This document shows positions 19,772 through 27,688 of a DNA stretch of 64,000 bases, piece after piece. The notes beneath the pieces were generated by a model that saw only the letters and a list, made by a program, of their open reading frames with translations, had not been told where the DNA came from and made no database searches. Within the stretch, counting starts at the first letter, position 1. Every line of letters starts with the position of its first letter. This DNA comes from Burkholderia sp. MS389 (GTDB taxonomy: Bacteria; Pseudomonadota; Gammaproteobacteria; Burkholderiales; Burkholderiaceae). The position numbers were made by a program, and so were the translations under genes. The stretch covers positions 930,001 to 994,000 of the forward strand of contig NZ_CP045996.1 in the NCBI RefSeq assembly GCF_016899425.1, given 5' to 3'.

Positions 19772-20164
19772 GGTGAAGTCTCCAGTCCTGCGCGGCAATG
19801 CGCGCGTGCCGTTCACGCCGGCGCGCGTCGGGGTGCGCGCCGGCCATCGGTCCGGATGCACGGGCGACGCCGCACCGCGTGCATGCGCGGCGGCGCCGAA
19901 CGAAGCGGCGCGTGCGCGGCAAGCAGGGACGGATGACATGTCCCGCCGGCGCGCACGCGGCCCCGTCGCGATCCAGGTTGGAGACGATGGTGCGCCACGT
20001 GCATCGCGACCGGAAAATACTAAAAATATTTCCGCGACATACGAAAAAGCTCTGCAGCGGAAATTTCGGCGCCGATCGACTTCAGGTAAGGTGCCAGGGT
20101 CTGTTTCCCCATGGAACGCGCACGCGCCCGCGGAGGCACGCCGGGGCGGGCATCAGAGGTGCTT
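19772..20164. other. Divergent promoter region between the NCS1 permease and the LysR gene
   Basis: The region is non-coding with an AT-rich core (about 20011-20064) that carries nested inverted repeats, annotated separately. It should hold the permease and LysR promoters facing opposite ways. Confidence 0.5.
20011..20064. promoter_or_regulatory. Nested palindromes, candidate LysR operator
   Basis: CGGAAAATA (20011-20019) faces TATTTCCG (20027-20034). The same right arm, as ATTTCCGC (20028-20035), also faces GCGGAAAT (20057-20064), a perfect eight-base inverted repeat 21 bases apart. Three copies of the same half-site in 54 bases, in an AT-rich pocket between divergent genes, is the usual arrangement of LysR recognition and activation sites. 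Confidence 0.55.
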
Positions 20165-21088
20165 GTGGCTCACTACACATTGCGGCAACTGAAGTACTTC
20201 ATCACGACGGTCGAATCCGGCAGCGTCGCCGAGGCATCGCGTCAGCTCTTCATCGCGCAGCCGTCGATTTCCAGCGCGATCAAGGGGCTCGAAGAGAGCT
20301 TCGGCGTGAAGCTGTTCATTCGCCATCACGCGCAGGGCGTGTCGCTGACGCCGAGCGGCACGCGCTTCTACCGGAAAGCGCAGGAACTGCTGCGCATCGC
20401 GCACGAGTTCGAACAGAACGCGCTCGCCGACAACGACGTGATCGCCGGGCAGATCGACATCGGCTGCTTCGAGACGGTCGCGCCGCTCTATCTGCCGCAA
20501 CTGATCGCGGGCTTCCGCGAGCGCTACCCGGGCGTGAACATCCGGCTGCGCGACGGCGACCAGCAGGAACTCGTACAGGGGCTGACGTCCGGCACGTTCG
20601 ATCTCGCGCTGATGTACGACCACGATCTCGACGGCACGATCGAAACCGAGCCGCTGATGCCGCCGCAGCAGCCGTACGTGCTGCTGCCCGAAAACCACCG
20701 GTTCGCGAGCCAGACGCACGTGTCGCTGCGCGACCTGTGCGTCGAGCCGATGATCCTGCTCGACGTGCAGCCGAGCCGCACGTATTTCGTCAGTCTGTTT
20801 CACGAACTCGGGCTGACGCCGAACATCGTGTTCGGCTCGCCGTCGATCGAGATGGTGCGCGGGATGGTCGGCCAGGGCTTCGGGTTCTCGCTGCTCGTCA
20901 CGCGCCCGCATTCCGACTATACGTACGACGGCCAGCGTGTCGTGACGATATCCCTCAGCGAAACGGTCAGCCCGTCCGGGCTCGTGAGCGCGCGGCTGAA
21001 GCGCGGGCAGCTCACGAAACAGGCGCAGTCGTTCGTCGATTTCTGCCGCGAGCGGCTTGCGCAGATCGTCGCGGAAGCGGCGCGATGA
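20165..21088 (+). CDS. LysR-family transcriptional regulator
   Basis: A protein of about 307 residues. The N-terminal winged helix (about 1-60) reads LRQLKYFITTVESGSVAEASRQL and PSISSAIKGLEE. The rest is a periplasmic-binding-protein-like effector domain (GQIDIGCFETVAPLYLP, FDLALMYDHDLDG, LLDVQPSRTYF). I chose the GTG at 20165 because GAGG lies at the right distance and the LysR domain begins at once; a GTG two codons earlier is possible. It is divergent from the NCS1 permease and converges on the M20 peptidase operon, so it probably controls one or both. The effector is likely the substrate of that pathway. Confidence 0.9.
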   Translation: MAHYTLRQLKYFITTVESGSVAEASRQLFIAQPSISSAIKGLEESFGVKLFIRHHAQGVSLTPSGTRFYRKAQELLRIAHEFEQNALADNDVIAGQIDIGCFETVAPLYLPQLIAGFRERYPGVNIRLRDGDQQELVQGLTSGTFDLALMYDHDLDGTIETEPLMPPQQPYVLLPENHRFASQTHVSLRDLCVEPMILLDVQPSRTYFVSLFHELGLTPNIVFGSPSIEMVRGMVGQGFGFSLLVTRPHSDYTYDGQRVVTISLSETVSPSGLVSARLKRGQLTKQAQSFVDFCRERLAQIVAEAAR

Positions 21089-21103
21089 GATCGCGATAGA
21101 GAA

Positions 21104-21141
21104 CAAAAAAACGCATGCGCCGCCCGGTGCGGACCGTGCGT
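21104..21141 (-). terminator. Rho-independent terminator of the M20 peptidase operon
   Basis: Read leftward, a stem of ACGCA...TGCGT with an inner CCGC/GCGG pair ends in seven T residues (A-run at 21105-21111 on the plus strand). It lies 14 bases beyond the last gene of the leftward operon and also separates it from the converging LysR gene. Confidence 0.65.
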
Positions 21142-21154
21142 GTCGGTGGCCAGC

Positions 21155-22318
21155 TCAGTCGGCTGAAGAAAGATACGCGGCCAGACGACCGAGCATCGCG
21201 TCGCATCCGTGCAGTTGTTCGAGCGTGACGAACTCGTCGGGCTTGTGCCCCTGGTCCATGCTGCCGGGACCGCACACGACGGTCGGAATACCGGCCTGCC
21301 CGAACAGCCCGCCCTCGGTGCCGAACGCCACCGTGCCGAACGCGTCGGACCCGCTCAGCCACGCGATCAGCCGCGCGGCCTCGCCGTCCGGCGCGGTCGC
21401 CAGCCCCGGATACGCGCCGAGCGGTTTCAGTTGAATGTCGGTATCGGGCTGCACCGCGCGCATCCGCGGCAACAGTTCGGATTCCGCATAGTCCTGCAGC
21501 TTTCTCGGCACGTCGTGCGCATCGAAATCCGGCAGCGCGCGCACCTCGAAATCGAACTCGCATTCGGCCGGCACGATGTTCAGCGCGCGGCCACCCTTGA
21601 TCAAGCCCGTCTGCACGGTCGAGAACGGCGGATCGAAGCGGCTGTCGTGCCGCTCGGGGCGTGCGAGCGCCGCGCCGATCTCGCCGAGCCGGCCGATCAG
21701 CTTCGCCGCATAGTCGATCGCGTTAACGCCCGACGGCGCGTAAGCCGAGTGACACGCGGCGCCCTTCACGTGGCAGCGCATCGCGAGCTTGCCCTTGTGA
21801 CCGAGCACCGGCTTCAGTTCGGTCGGCTCGCCGATCACGCACAGCCGCGGACGATGTGCGCGCGCGGCCAGTTGTTCGAGCATCGGCCGCACGCCGACGC
21901 AACCGACTTCCTCGTCGTACGAGAACGCGAGATGCACGGGCACGCTCAGCGGCCGCGCGACGAACGCCGGCACGGCCGCGAGCACCGATGCGATGAAGCC
22001 CTTCATGTCGGCCGTGCCGCGACCGTACAGGCGGCCGCCGCGCTCGGTCAGCCGGAACGGCTCGACCGTCCATGCCTGCCCGTCGACCGGCACCACGTCG
22101 GTATGGCCCGACAGCGCGACGCCGCCGCGATCGCGCGGGCCGATCGTCGCGTACAGGCTCGCCTTCGTGCGTTCCGCGTTATAGAACAGTTCGCTTTCCA
22201 CACCGAAACCCGCGAGATAGTTGCGGATGAAACCGATCATCTCGAGGTTCGAGTCGCGGCTGACCGTCGCGAAGCCGATCAGCCGTTCGAGCAGCGCGCG
22301 GCTCGACGGATCACTCAT
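21155..22318 (-). CDS. M20 metallopeptidase, acetylornithine deacetylase (ArgE)-like
   Basis: A 387-residue zinc peptidase. Metal and catalytic residues of the M20 family are present: His72 and Asp74 (SGHTDVVP), Asp104 (GTADMKG), Glu136-Glu137 (SYDEEVG) and a later CGPGSMDQGHKPDE with the last His ligand. A dimerisation domain is inserted between them. The closest general match is ArgE of the second type. In this operon, away from arginine genes, it more likely hydrolyses an N-acyl or N-carbamoyl product of the pathway served by the NCS1 permease. The start overlaps the DUF1028 gene by eight bases, showing co-translation. Confidence 0.87.
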   Translation of the reverse strand: MSDPSSRALLERLIGFATVSRDSNLEMIGFIRNYLAGFGVESELFYNAERTKASLYATIGPRDRGGVALSGHTDVVPVDGQAWTVEPFRLTERGGRLYGRGTADMKGFIASVLAAVPAFVARPLSVPVHLAFSYDEEVGCVGVRPMLEQLAARAHRPRLCVIGEPTELKPVLGHKGKLAMRCHVKGAACHSAYAPSGVNAIDYAAKLIGRLGEIGAALARPERHDSRFDPPFSTVQTGLIKGGRALNIVPAECEFDFEVRALPDFDAHDVPRKLQDYAESELLPRMRAVQPDTDIQLKPLGAYPGLATAPDGEAARLIAWLSGSDAFGTVAFGTEGGLFGQAGIPTVVCGPGSMDQGHKPDEFVTLEQLHGCDAMLGRLAAYLSSAD

Positions 22319-22988
22319 CGCCCGGTACTCCGTAACTCGGTGCGGCGGTCGGATTCAGCGCGCGCGTCTGGTAGTCCTGCATCTGCGGCCGATACGCGCG
22401 CCACAGCGCATCGAGTTGCCCGATCGGATCGGTATCGGCCCAGTCGACGCGCAGGTCGACGATCGGCCAGGTCACGTCGCCGGCCACCTTCAGCGCGGCC
22501 GAATGCACGGGCCCGGCCTCGCCGCCGGCCGTCGTCGCCGCGTGCATCGCGGCCAGCAGGCGATCGGCGAGCAGCCCGGGCGCGTGCTCGAAGGCCCGCA
22601 CCATCGCATCGATCACGGCCGGCGCGGCCAGCAGATTGCCGGCCGCCACGCATTGCTCGCCCTGCACCGCGCGATGCGTGCCGAGCGCCTCCTTGCCGGT
22701 GAAGCATGCGGTCTGCCCCTGCCCGTCGATCGCCGTGACCTGCCGGTACTGGCTCCAGCCGTTCGCGCTCAACGCCCGGTCGAGCGCCGCGGCCGGCGCG
22801 AGCTGGTCGTGCTCGATCAGGTCGAGAATCTGCGGCCCAAGCGCCGGCAGCGTGATGTTCTGCGTCGCGACGGCGCCGACGCCCGCACGCACCCACGGGC
22901 AGCGCGCGCCCACCGCGATGCTCGACGAGCTGATCGCGATCCCGAGCTGCCCCGTCTCCGGGCAGCGTCCGACGATGGAGAACGTCAT
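22311..22988 (-). CDS. DUF1028 family protein (Ntn-hydrolase-like)
   Basis: A 225-residue protein beginning MTFSIVGRCPETGQLGIAISSSS, the typical DUF1028 opening, with VGARCPWVRAGVGAVATQ and the later GNLLA and WPIVDLRVDW segments. The family belongs to the Ntn-hydrolase clan and is often found near RidA-like and M20 genes; its reaction is not established. The ATG at 22988 overlaps the end of the RidA-like gene by four bases (ATGA) and its own end overlaps the M20 gene. It is therefore the middle of a tightly coupled operon. Confidence 0.88.
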   Translation of the reverse strand: MTFSIVGRCPETGQLGIAISSSSIAVGARCPWVRAGVGAVATQNITLPALGPQILDLIEHDQLAPAAALDRALSANGWSQYRQVTAIDGQGQTACFTGKEALGTHRAVQGEQCVAAGNLLAAPAVIDAMVRAFEHAPGLLADRLLAAMHAATTAGGEAGPVHSAALKVAGDVTWPIVDLRVDWADTDPIGQLDALWRAYRPQMQDYQTRALNPTAAPSYGVPGDE

Positions 22989-23434
22989 GTCGCCTCCCGT
23001 GCGCGGTTCGGCTGCCAGTTGTCGGGAATCACCGCGATCACGTCGATCTCCATCAGCCACTGCGGCTGACCGAGCGCGGAAACGACGAGCCCCGTCGAGA
23101 TCGGGTAGACGCCCTTCAGCCACTTGCCGACTTCCTGGTACACGGGTTCGCGATAACGCGGATCGATCAGGTAGGTCGTCGTCTTCACGATATGCGTGAT
23201 GTCGCTGCCGGCTTCCTCGAGCAACTGCTTGACGTTCTTCATCGCCTGCTCGGCCTGTGCACGCGGGTCGCCGAGGCCGATCAGGTTGCCGTCGAAATCG
23301 GTGCCGACCTGGCCGCGCACGTAGACGGTGTTGCCGGCCCGCACGGCCTGGCACAGGTCGTTGTCGAGCGTCTGGTTCGGGTAGGTATCCTTCGTGTTGA
23401 ACATGCGGATACGCGTATGGGTAGGCTGGCTCAT
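22985..23434 (-). CDS. RidA/YjgF-YER057c-UK114 superfamily protein, probably not a deaminase
   Basis: A 149-residue protein with the Rid fold (NVKQLLEEAGSDITHIVKTTTYL). It starts with a family-specific lead (MSQPTHTRIRMFNTKDTYPNQ). The stretch where archetypal RidA carries its catalytic Arg (VARLPKD) reads SALGQPQWLMEIDVI here, so imine/enamine deaminase activity is doubtful. It fits the Rid groups that accompany catabolic operons. It overlaps DUF1028 by four bases and lies 69 bp behind the flavin monooxygenase, all on the minus strand. The start is the first ATG, with an acceptable AGGAC site. Confidence 0.85.
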   Translation of the reverse strand: MSQPTHTRIRMFNTKDTYPNQTLDNDLCQAVRAGNTVYVRGQVGTDFDGNLIGLGDPRAQAEQAMKNVKQLLEEAGSDITHIVKTTTYLIDPRYREPVYQEVGKWLKGVYPISTGLVVSALGQPQWLMEIDVIAVIPDNWQPNRAREAT

Positions 23435-23503
23435 CGAGGTCCTTCGAGTGTCGGTGTGGTCGCCCGCCGCGCGGGAAGCGGTCGCGGCGGGGTCGTCAGG
23501 TCG

Positions 23504-24826
23504 TCAGTTCGCCGCTTCGGCGAGCGGGCGCGCGTCCGGCTGCGCCGCTTGGGCGGCCGCGCGGTGCTGCGCCGCATCGTGGTATGCGAGGTACTTGCGC
23601 TGCGTGACGATGTGATCGGCGATGTGCTTCGCGTCGTGCCACACGCCCCAGATGAAGCTGGAGCCGCGCCGCGACAGCCACGGCAGCCCGAGGAAATAGA
23701 TGCCCGGCTCCTTCGACACGCCGCGCTGGTGCTGCGGCTTGCCGTTCGGCGCGAACGCGTCCACGTTCAGCCAGCCGTAGTCGACCGCATAGCCGGTCGC
23801 CCAGACGATCGACGTGACGCCCGCGCCGGCGAGATCGAGCGAGAGGATCGGATGCGAGACGCAGTCGGGATCCGGCAGGATGCGTCGCGCGGCCGGTTCT
23901 TCCGGCAGGTCGAGGCCATTGCGCGCCGCATACGCGTCGGCCGCGTCGAGCAGCGACAGGTAGTTCTCGTCGCCGCGCGCGAGATTGATCGCGAGATCGG
24001 GTTCGAACACGGCCACGCCGCCGTCGAACGACTTCGTCAACCCGACCAGCGTCACGCCCTGATTCGCGAGCACGCGGAAATCGACCGTATGGCCGCCGCG
24101 CGCGCCGCTCACCGCGATCGTCACGTGTTCGCGGCCGGGCGTCGCGACTTCCTTGTCCCATTCGCCGAGCACGCCAAGCCACCAGCAGAAGTCGCGGCCG
24201 CGATACGCACGCGGCGGACGGTCGTGCGGCCCGACCGACAGGTAAACCTGCCGGCCCGCGCGCCGCAGCTCATCGGCGATCTGCACGCCCGACGAACCGG
24301 CGCCGACCACCAGCACCGCGCCTGCCGGGAGCTGGCCCGGGTTGCGATAGTCGGCGGAATGGATCTGCACGACGCGCGCGTCGTCCGGCGCGATCGGCGG
24401 AATCACCGGGCGCTGGAACGGGCCCGTCGCGACCACCACGCGGTTCGCCTCGATCGTGCCGTCGGACGTCTCGACGACGAAGCCCGGCTTGCCCGTGTTG
24501 CGCACGACGCGCTTCACTTCGACGCCGGTGCGGATCGGCGCGTCGAACTTGCGCGCATACGCTTCGAAGTAGTCCGCGACCTGGTCCTTCGTTGCGAACG
24601 CATCGGGATCAAATCCGTCGAATTCGAGGCCGGGGAAACGGTCGTGCCACGCAGGGCCGTTCGCGACCAGCGAATCCCAGCGCCCGGTGCGCCAGCGTTC
24701 GGCGATGCGGTCACGCTCCAGCACGAGATGGGGCACGCCCAGCTTGCCCAGGTGCTCGCTCATCGCCACGCCGGCCTGCCCGGCGCCGACGACGAGCGTA
24801 TCGATCGAGGTTGTTTCGACTGCCAC
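23504..24826 (-). CDS. FAD/NADPH flavin-containing monooxygenase (CzcO/Baeyer-Villiger-like)
   Basis: A 440-residue flavoprotein. The FAD motif is GAGQAG at 14-19. A second dinucleotide motif, GAGSSG, lies in the middle (VLVVGAGSSGVQIADEL). WATGYAVDYGWL and the ending IYFLGLPWLSRRGSSF are typical of YUC/CzcO-like class B monooxygenases. It is the first gene of the operon that continues through the RidA-like, DUF1028 and M20 genes, so it probably starts ring or C-N bond oxidation of the imported compound. The ATG at 24826 follows AAGGAGG. The substrate is not predictable. Confidence 0.88.
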   Translation of the reverse strand: MAVETTSIDTLVVGAGQAGVAMSEHLGKLGVPHLVLERDRIAERWRTGRWDSLVANGPAWHDRFPGLEFDGFDPDAFATKDQVADYFEAYARKFDAPIRTGVEVKRVVRNTGKPGFVVETSDGTIEANRVVVATGPFQRPVIPPIAPDDARVVQIHSADYRNPGQLPAGAVLVVGAGSSGVQIADELRRAGRQVYLSVGPHDRPPRAYRGRDFCWWLGVLGEWDKEVATPGREHVTIAVSGARGGHTVDFRVLANQGVTLVGLTKSFDGGVAVFEPDLAINLARGDENYLSLLDAADAYAARNGLDLPEEPAARRILPDPDCVSHPILSLDLAGAGVTSIVWATGYAVDYGWLNVDAFAPNGKPQHQRGVSKEPGIYFLGLPWLSRRGSSFIWGVWHDAKHIADHIVTQRKYLAYHDAAQHRAAAQAAQPDARPLAEAAN

Positions 24827-24947
24827 GGCTGCCTCCTTCGGAAGTGCGGCTCATGCGACGCTTGTGTCGTCGCGTGAGCTGGAATGGAGACATTCTGCTG
24901 ACAGGCCGCGTGGCGCGAAACGAGGTTTTTTGTTGGCGTTGACGAGC

Positions 24948-24988
24948 AAAAAGCTGGGGCGAGGCCGGCGCCCGCGCGCATCGCGGGC
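24948..24988 (-). terminator. Weak candidate terminator downstream of the 148-residue gene
   Basis: Read leftward, a GCCCGCG/CGCGGGC stem (24970-24988) is followed after some 17 bases by five T residues (24948-24952). The spacing is poor, so this is only a possible end for the R-body-side transcript. Confidence 0.3.
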
Positions 24989-25012
24989 ACCGGTTTCGAC
25001 GGATCGTGCCGG

Positions 25013-25459
25013 CTACACGTTGGTCCACGCGGCGGTGCCCTTCTGATACTGCATCACGCCGCCGTCAAGCCGCACCCGCAGGTTGCCGTCGGGCACCTGC
25101 ACCCAATTGGTCATGCCGAGGCTCATCATCAGCGCGACGAAGAAATCCCGCACCTCCGGCGACACGTTGGCCTGCCAGACATCGATGCGCCCGAGGCATG
25201 CACGCATGTTGCCGCTCTGCTGCATGATCGTCTCGACCTGTCCGGCGACATCCGCCGCCGTGTCGTAGACCTTCGTGCCGCCGTCGCCGACGATCGACAG
25301 ATGGATGCCGCGCACCAACGTCGGCTGGCCCGGCGTCTGCTCGACGAGCGCGATGCAGCTCGTCATCGCGCCGAAATCGATTTCCGTCGCATCGCCCCAT
25401 TTGCGCTCGCCAACCCGCAGCGGCGCGGCACCGTGTGCGTTCTGAATGATGTAAGACAT
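25013..25459 (-). CDS. Hypothetical protein at the edge of the R-body locus
   Basis: A 148-residue soluble protein with a clean ATG behind GAGGAA. It has alternating strand and helix patterns, no signal peptide and few Cys, and I recognise no family. It is the last gene on the leftward side of the R-body region, 233 bp beyond the 197-residue gene. Membership in the R-body cluster is by position only. It could be a regulator-interacting or assembly factor, or unrelated. Confidence 0.7.
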   Translation of the reverse strand: MSYIIQNAHGAAPLRVGERKWGDATEIDFGAMTSCIALVEQTPGQPTLVRGIHLSIVGDGGTKVYDTAADVAGQVETIMQQSGNMRACLGRIDVWQANVSPEVRDFFVALMMSLGMTNWVQVPDGNLRVRLDGGVMQYQKGTAAWTNV

Positions 25460-25692
25460 GGGTTCCTCACATGATTGGACTGGACTGCCGGTAGCAGGCG
25501 CGACGCGTTCGACCACGAACGTGCATCGCGCCCGCCGCTCACATCCCGCATCGGGCCTGACGGCCCGGCGGGTCGTGTCGATGGAGACTGTTTCGCCCGC
25601 TGCACGCGTGGCCCGCGATTGCGCCGCGGTTCTCGACGCATGATTGCCCGCGACGTTCCTATCGACGCCGCGCCCGACGTGCGTGACGTGTC

Positions 25693-26286
25693 TCAGGTGC
25701 CCTTCTTGTCGAGCAGCGCCTGATACTTCTGCAGGCTCTCGTCGATCCGGTCGAGCGCGACGCTCGCGGCCTCCCCTTCGATCGCCTCCGCGGCGCCCGC
25801 GACCACCGCCGCGGTCGCGACGAACAGGTCCGTCAACAGCAGGCCCACCGCATCCATCGCCATGCCTTTCACGTCCTCGTCGATGGTCTTCTGCGCGAGG
25901 TCCTTCATCAGCACGCTCTTGCCCGCGATCGCCAGCGACGTCGACGCCTCGAAGTAGTTGGCCGCCGCCTGCGCGACCATGCCGCCGGCCTGCGTGATCA
26001 TCATGTTCGGACCGACGGATATCTGCGTCGTCGCGTAGGACGCCGCCTCCGCGTTGATCGCCTGCACCGTCTTCAACGCCGATGGGGCGGCGCCGGACAC
26101 GCCCGCGATCTGGTCCGGCGCCTTCAGCGCGTCGGTGAACCTGCGCAACCGGTTGACCGGCCACGCGCGCTTGCGGGCTGTCGACGTCGCGTCGTGCGGC
26201 GCAGCTTCGGCCGCGGCGTCCGCGACGTCGTCCGGTGCTTGCGTCGCGCCTTCTCCGCGTCCATCCAAAAGACCTTTCATGTTCAT
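25693..26286 (-). CDS. Ala-rich R-body-associated protein, possible distant RebB relative
   Basis: A 197-residue protein. The first 50 residues are polar and charged. The rest is Ala-rich and helical (TQAGGMVAQAAANYFEAS, LLTDLFVATAAVVAGAAEA), with a layout recalling the hydrophobic, Ala/Gln-rich RebB subunits but without their ITDAVTQTNVKVV signature. It lies 29 bp after a RebB-type gene in the same direction. Two ATGs (26286 and 26280) are possible and neither has a strong ribosome site. I infer a structural or accessory role in R-body formation. Confidence 0.65.
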   Translation of the reverse strand: MNMKGLLDGRGEGATQAPDDVADAAAEAAPHDATSTARKRAWPVNRLRRFTDALKAPDQIAGVSGAAPSALKTVQAINAEAASYATTQISVGPNMMITQAGGMVAQAAANYFEASTSLAIAGKSVLMKDLAQKTIDEDVKGMAMDAVGLLLTDLFVATAAVVAGAAEAIEGEAASVALDRIDESLQKYQALLDKKGT

Positions 26287-26315
26287 GGTTCAGGTGTCCC
26301 GATAGTCGTCGTGTC

Positions 26316-26609
26316 CTAGTGCGTGGAACCCGTCGGCGACCCGCCCGCCGCGGGCAGCGACGCGCCGCCCGATGCCGGCTTCGGCGATGCCTCGACGGAC
26401 AGGATCATCGCCACGGCCTTCGACACGACGGCGTTCGAAATCTGGTTCAACGCCGCCTGCTGCTGGGTCATGTTCTGCGCCGAGATGCCGACGGCCTGGC
26501 TGAACATCTGGTAAAGCATGCCCAGCGCCTGGGCCGGCGATCCCGCGACGACGTTGACGTTGGTCTGCGTCAGCGCATCGGTAATCTGCTCATTGACTTT
26601 GTCTGCCAC
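26316..26609 (-). CDS. RebB-family R-body structural protein (divergent copy)
   Basis: A 97-residue protein with the RebB core ITDALTQTNVNVVAGSPAQALGMLYQMFSQ split over residues 8-38, then a Gln/Asn-rich helix and a Ser/Pro/Gly tail. The start is the GTG at 26609, four bases after GGAGG, which is a little close; no ATG fits. RebB proteins polymerise into coiled ribbons (R-bodies) that can extend and puncture membranes. This copy is the most divergent of the four in the window and lies next to the sigma factor gene. Confidence 0.8.
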   Translation of the reverse strand: MADKVNEQITDALTQTNVNVVAGSPAQALGMLYQMFSQAVGISAQNMTQQQAALNQISNAVVSKAVAMILSVEASPKPASGGASLPAAGGSPTGSTH

Positions 26610-26723
26610 GAGGCCTCCTCGGATCTCGGCTCCGGCATGCGATTGAAGGAACGGGCGGGCCGGCAGGCCATCGACCCCGCGCATGCCGTTAGGAACGCTG
26701 CGTGCCGGCATTCGTGAACGCGC

Positions 26724-27281
26724 TCACGCGAGTTCCTCGCGCAACTTCTTGCGCAGCAGCTCGACGCGCTTTCTGGCCAGCGGCTCGTTGATCCCGAGCG
26801 TCGCGGCGATGTGGAAATACGGCCGGTCCTCCTCGAACTTCAGCGTGAACAGCATCTGCTGCTGCGGCGAGAGCACCGACAGCGCCTGTTCGAGACGCAG
26901 CAGCTGTTGCCGCAGCAGCAGTTGCTGCTCGACCGACGGCGCGTGGCCGGCCAGCTCGACGGCGTGATCGTCGTCCCACGCCGGGTCGAATTCGAGCATG
27001 CCGCTTTCGCGCAGGCGGCGACGCGCGCCATCGAGGAACGCGTGGTTCAGGACCAGGAAGAGAAACCCGGCCAGGTTCTGAACGCGCCCGGGCGAACGCT
27101 GCAGGTAAATGTGGACCTTGAGGGCGGTGTCGGACAGCAATTCGTCGGCGCGGTGAATATCGCCCTTGCACAACAGGCGCGCGCGGCGCCGCAATTTCCC
27201 CTGCATTTCGCGCCACGTGCGATCGAGCTGCTGCGCCGGAGACTCGGGCGCGGCGGCAGCGTGCTGGTTCGAGGTTGTCAT
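26724..27281 (-). CDS. RNA polymerase sigma-70-family factor of the R-body locus
   Basis: A 185-residue ECF-sized sigma factor. Region 2 lies at about 28-90 (RADELLSDTALKVHIYL, NLAGFLFLVLNHAFLDGARRR). Region 4 lies at about 132-183 (LSPQQQMLFTLKFEEDRPYFHIAATLG, RKRVELLRKKLREEL). No anti-sigma gene is adjacent. Sigma factors of this kind accompany reb genes in other proteobacteria, so it probably drives the RebB promoters. It is divergent from a Crp/Fnr regulator with a 407-bp gap that carries a palindrome. The ATG at 27281 follows AAGGAAG. Confidence 0.85.
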   Translation of the reverse strand: MTTSNQHAAAAPESPAQQLDRTWREMQGKLRRRARLLCKGDIHRADELLSDTALKVHIYLQRSPGRVQNLAGFLFLVLNHAFLDGARRRLRESGMLEFDPAWDDDHAVELAGHAPSVEQQLLLRQQLLRLEQALSVLSPQQQMLFTLKFEEDRPYFHIAATLGINEPLARKRVELLRKKLREELA

Positions 27282-27688
27282 CCCGTGTCTTCCTTTTCTT
27301 TGGAAAACACAGAATCGATTCGATCCCGGGAATGGCGCTGTTACCCGCGTAACACCGCTATAACGATAATCGGAACCGGTAAATTTTCTTGATTATTGTG
27401 AACAGAAACATTAATCCCCCGGCATACTCCGATCCGTCGTTTCAGGTGCGTCGCCCGGCCTGAATTACGGCATTGCGATGAAAGAAAACGACTGCCGTCG
27501 CGCAGCGTTCGCGAGCCGGCACAAGGCAGTCCACGTCGCGCAGCCATGCGCCGTTGTCGCCGACGTGCCGTCATATCGGGACGGCCCGCCGATTATCCCG
27601 ATATTTTCGTTATGCATTCTTCACGCCATGCCGAAGGCAGCGTTTTTCGCTAGGTGGCCGCATCGTCAAACAACCTCGCGCGGAAAAC
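27282..27688. other. Divergent region between the sigma factor and Crp/Fnr genes
   Basis: The stretch is non-coding and AT-richer than its surroundings. It holds the palindrome TGTTAC-N4-GTAACA (27339-27354) and an FNR half-site TTGAT (about 27391-27395) without a good partner. It should carry both promoters. Confidence 0.45.
27339..27354. promoter_or_regulatory. Perfect palindrome TGTTAC-N4-GTAACA, candidate operator
   Basis: Six-base arms at 27339-27344 and 27349-27354 around CCGC, about 58 bp upstream of the leftward sigma factor gene. The size and symmetry fit a dimeric helix-turn-helix protein, for example the divergently encoded Crp/Fnr regulator. No other copy was found by eye in the window. 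Confidence 0.45.
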
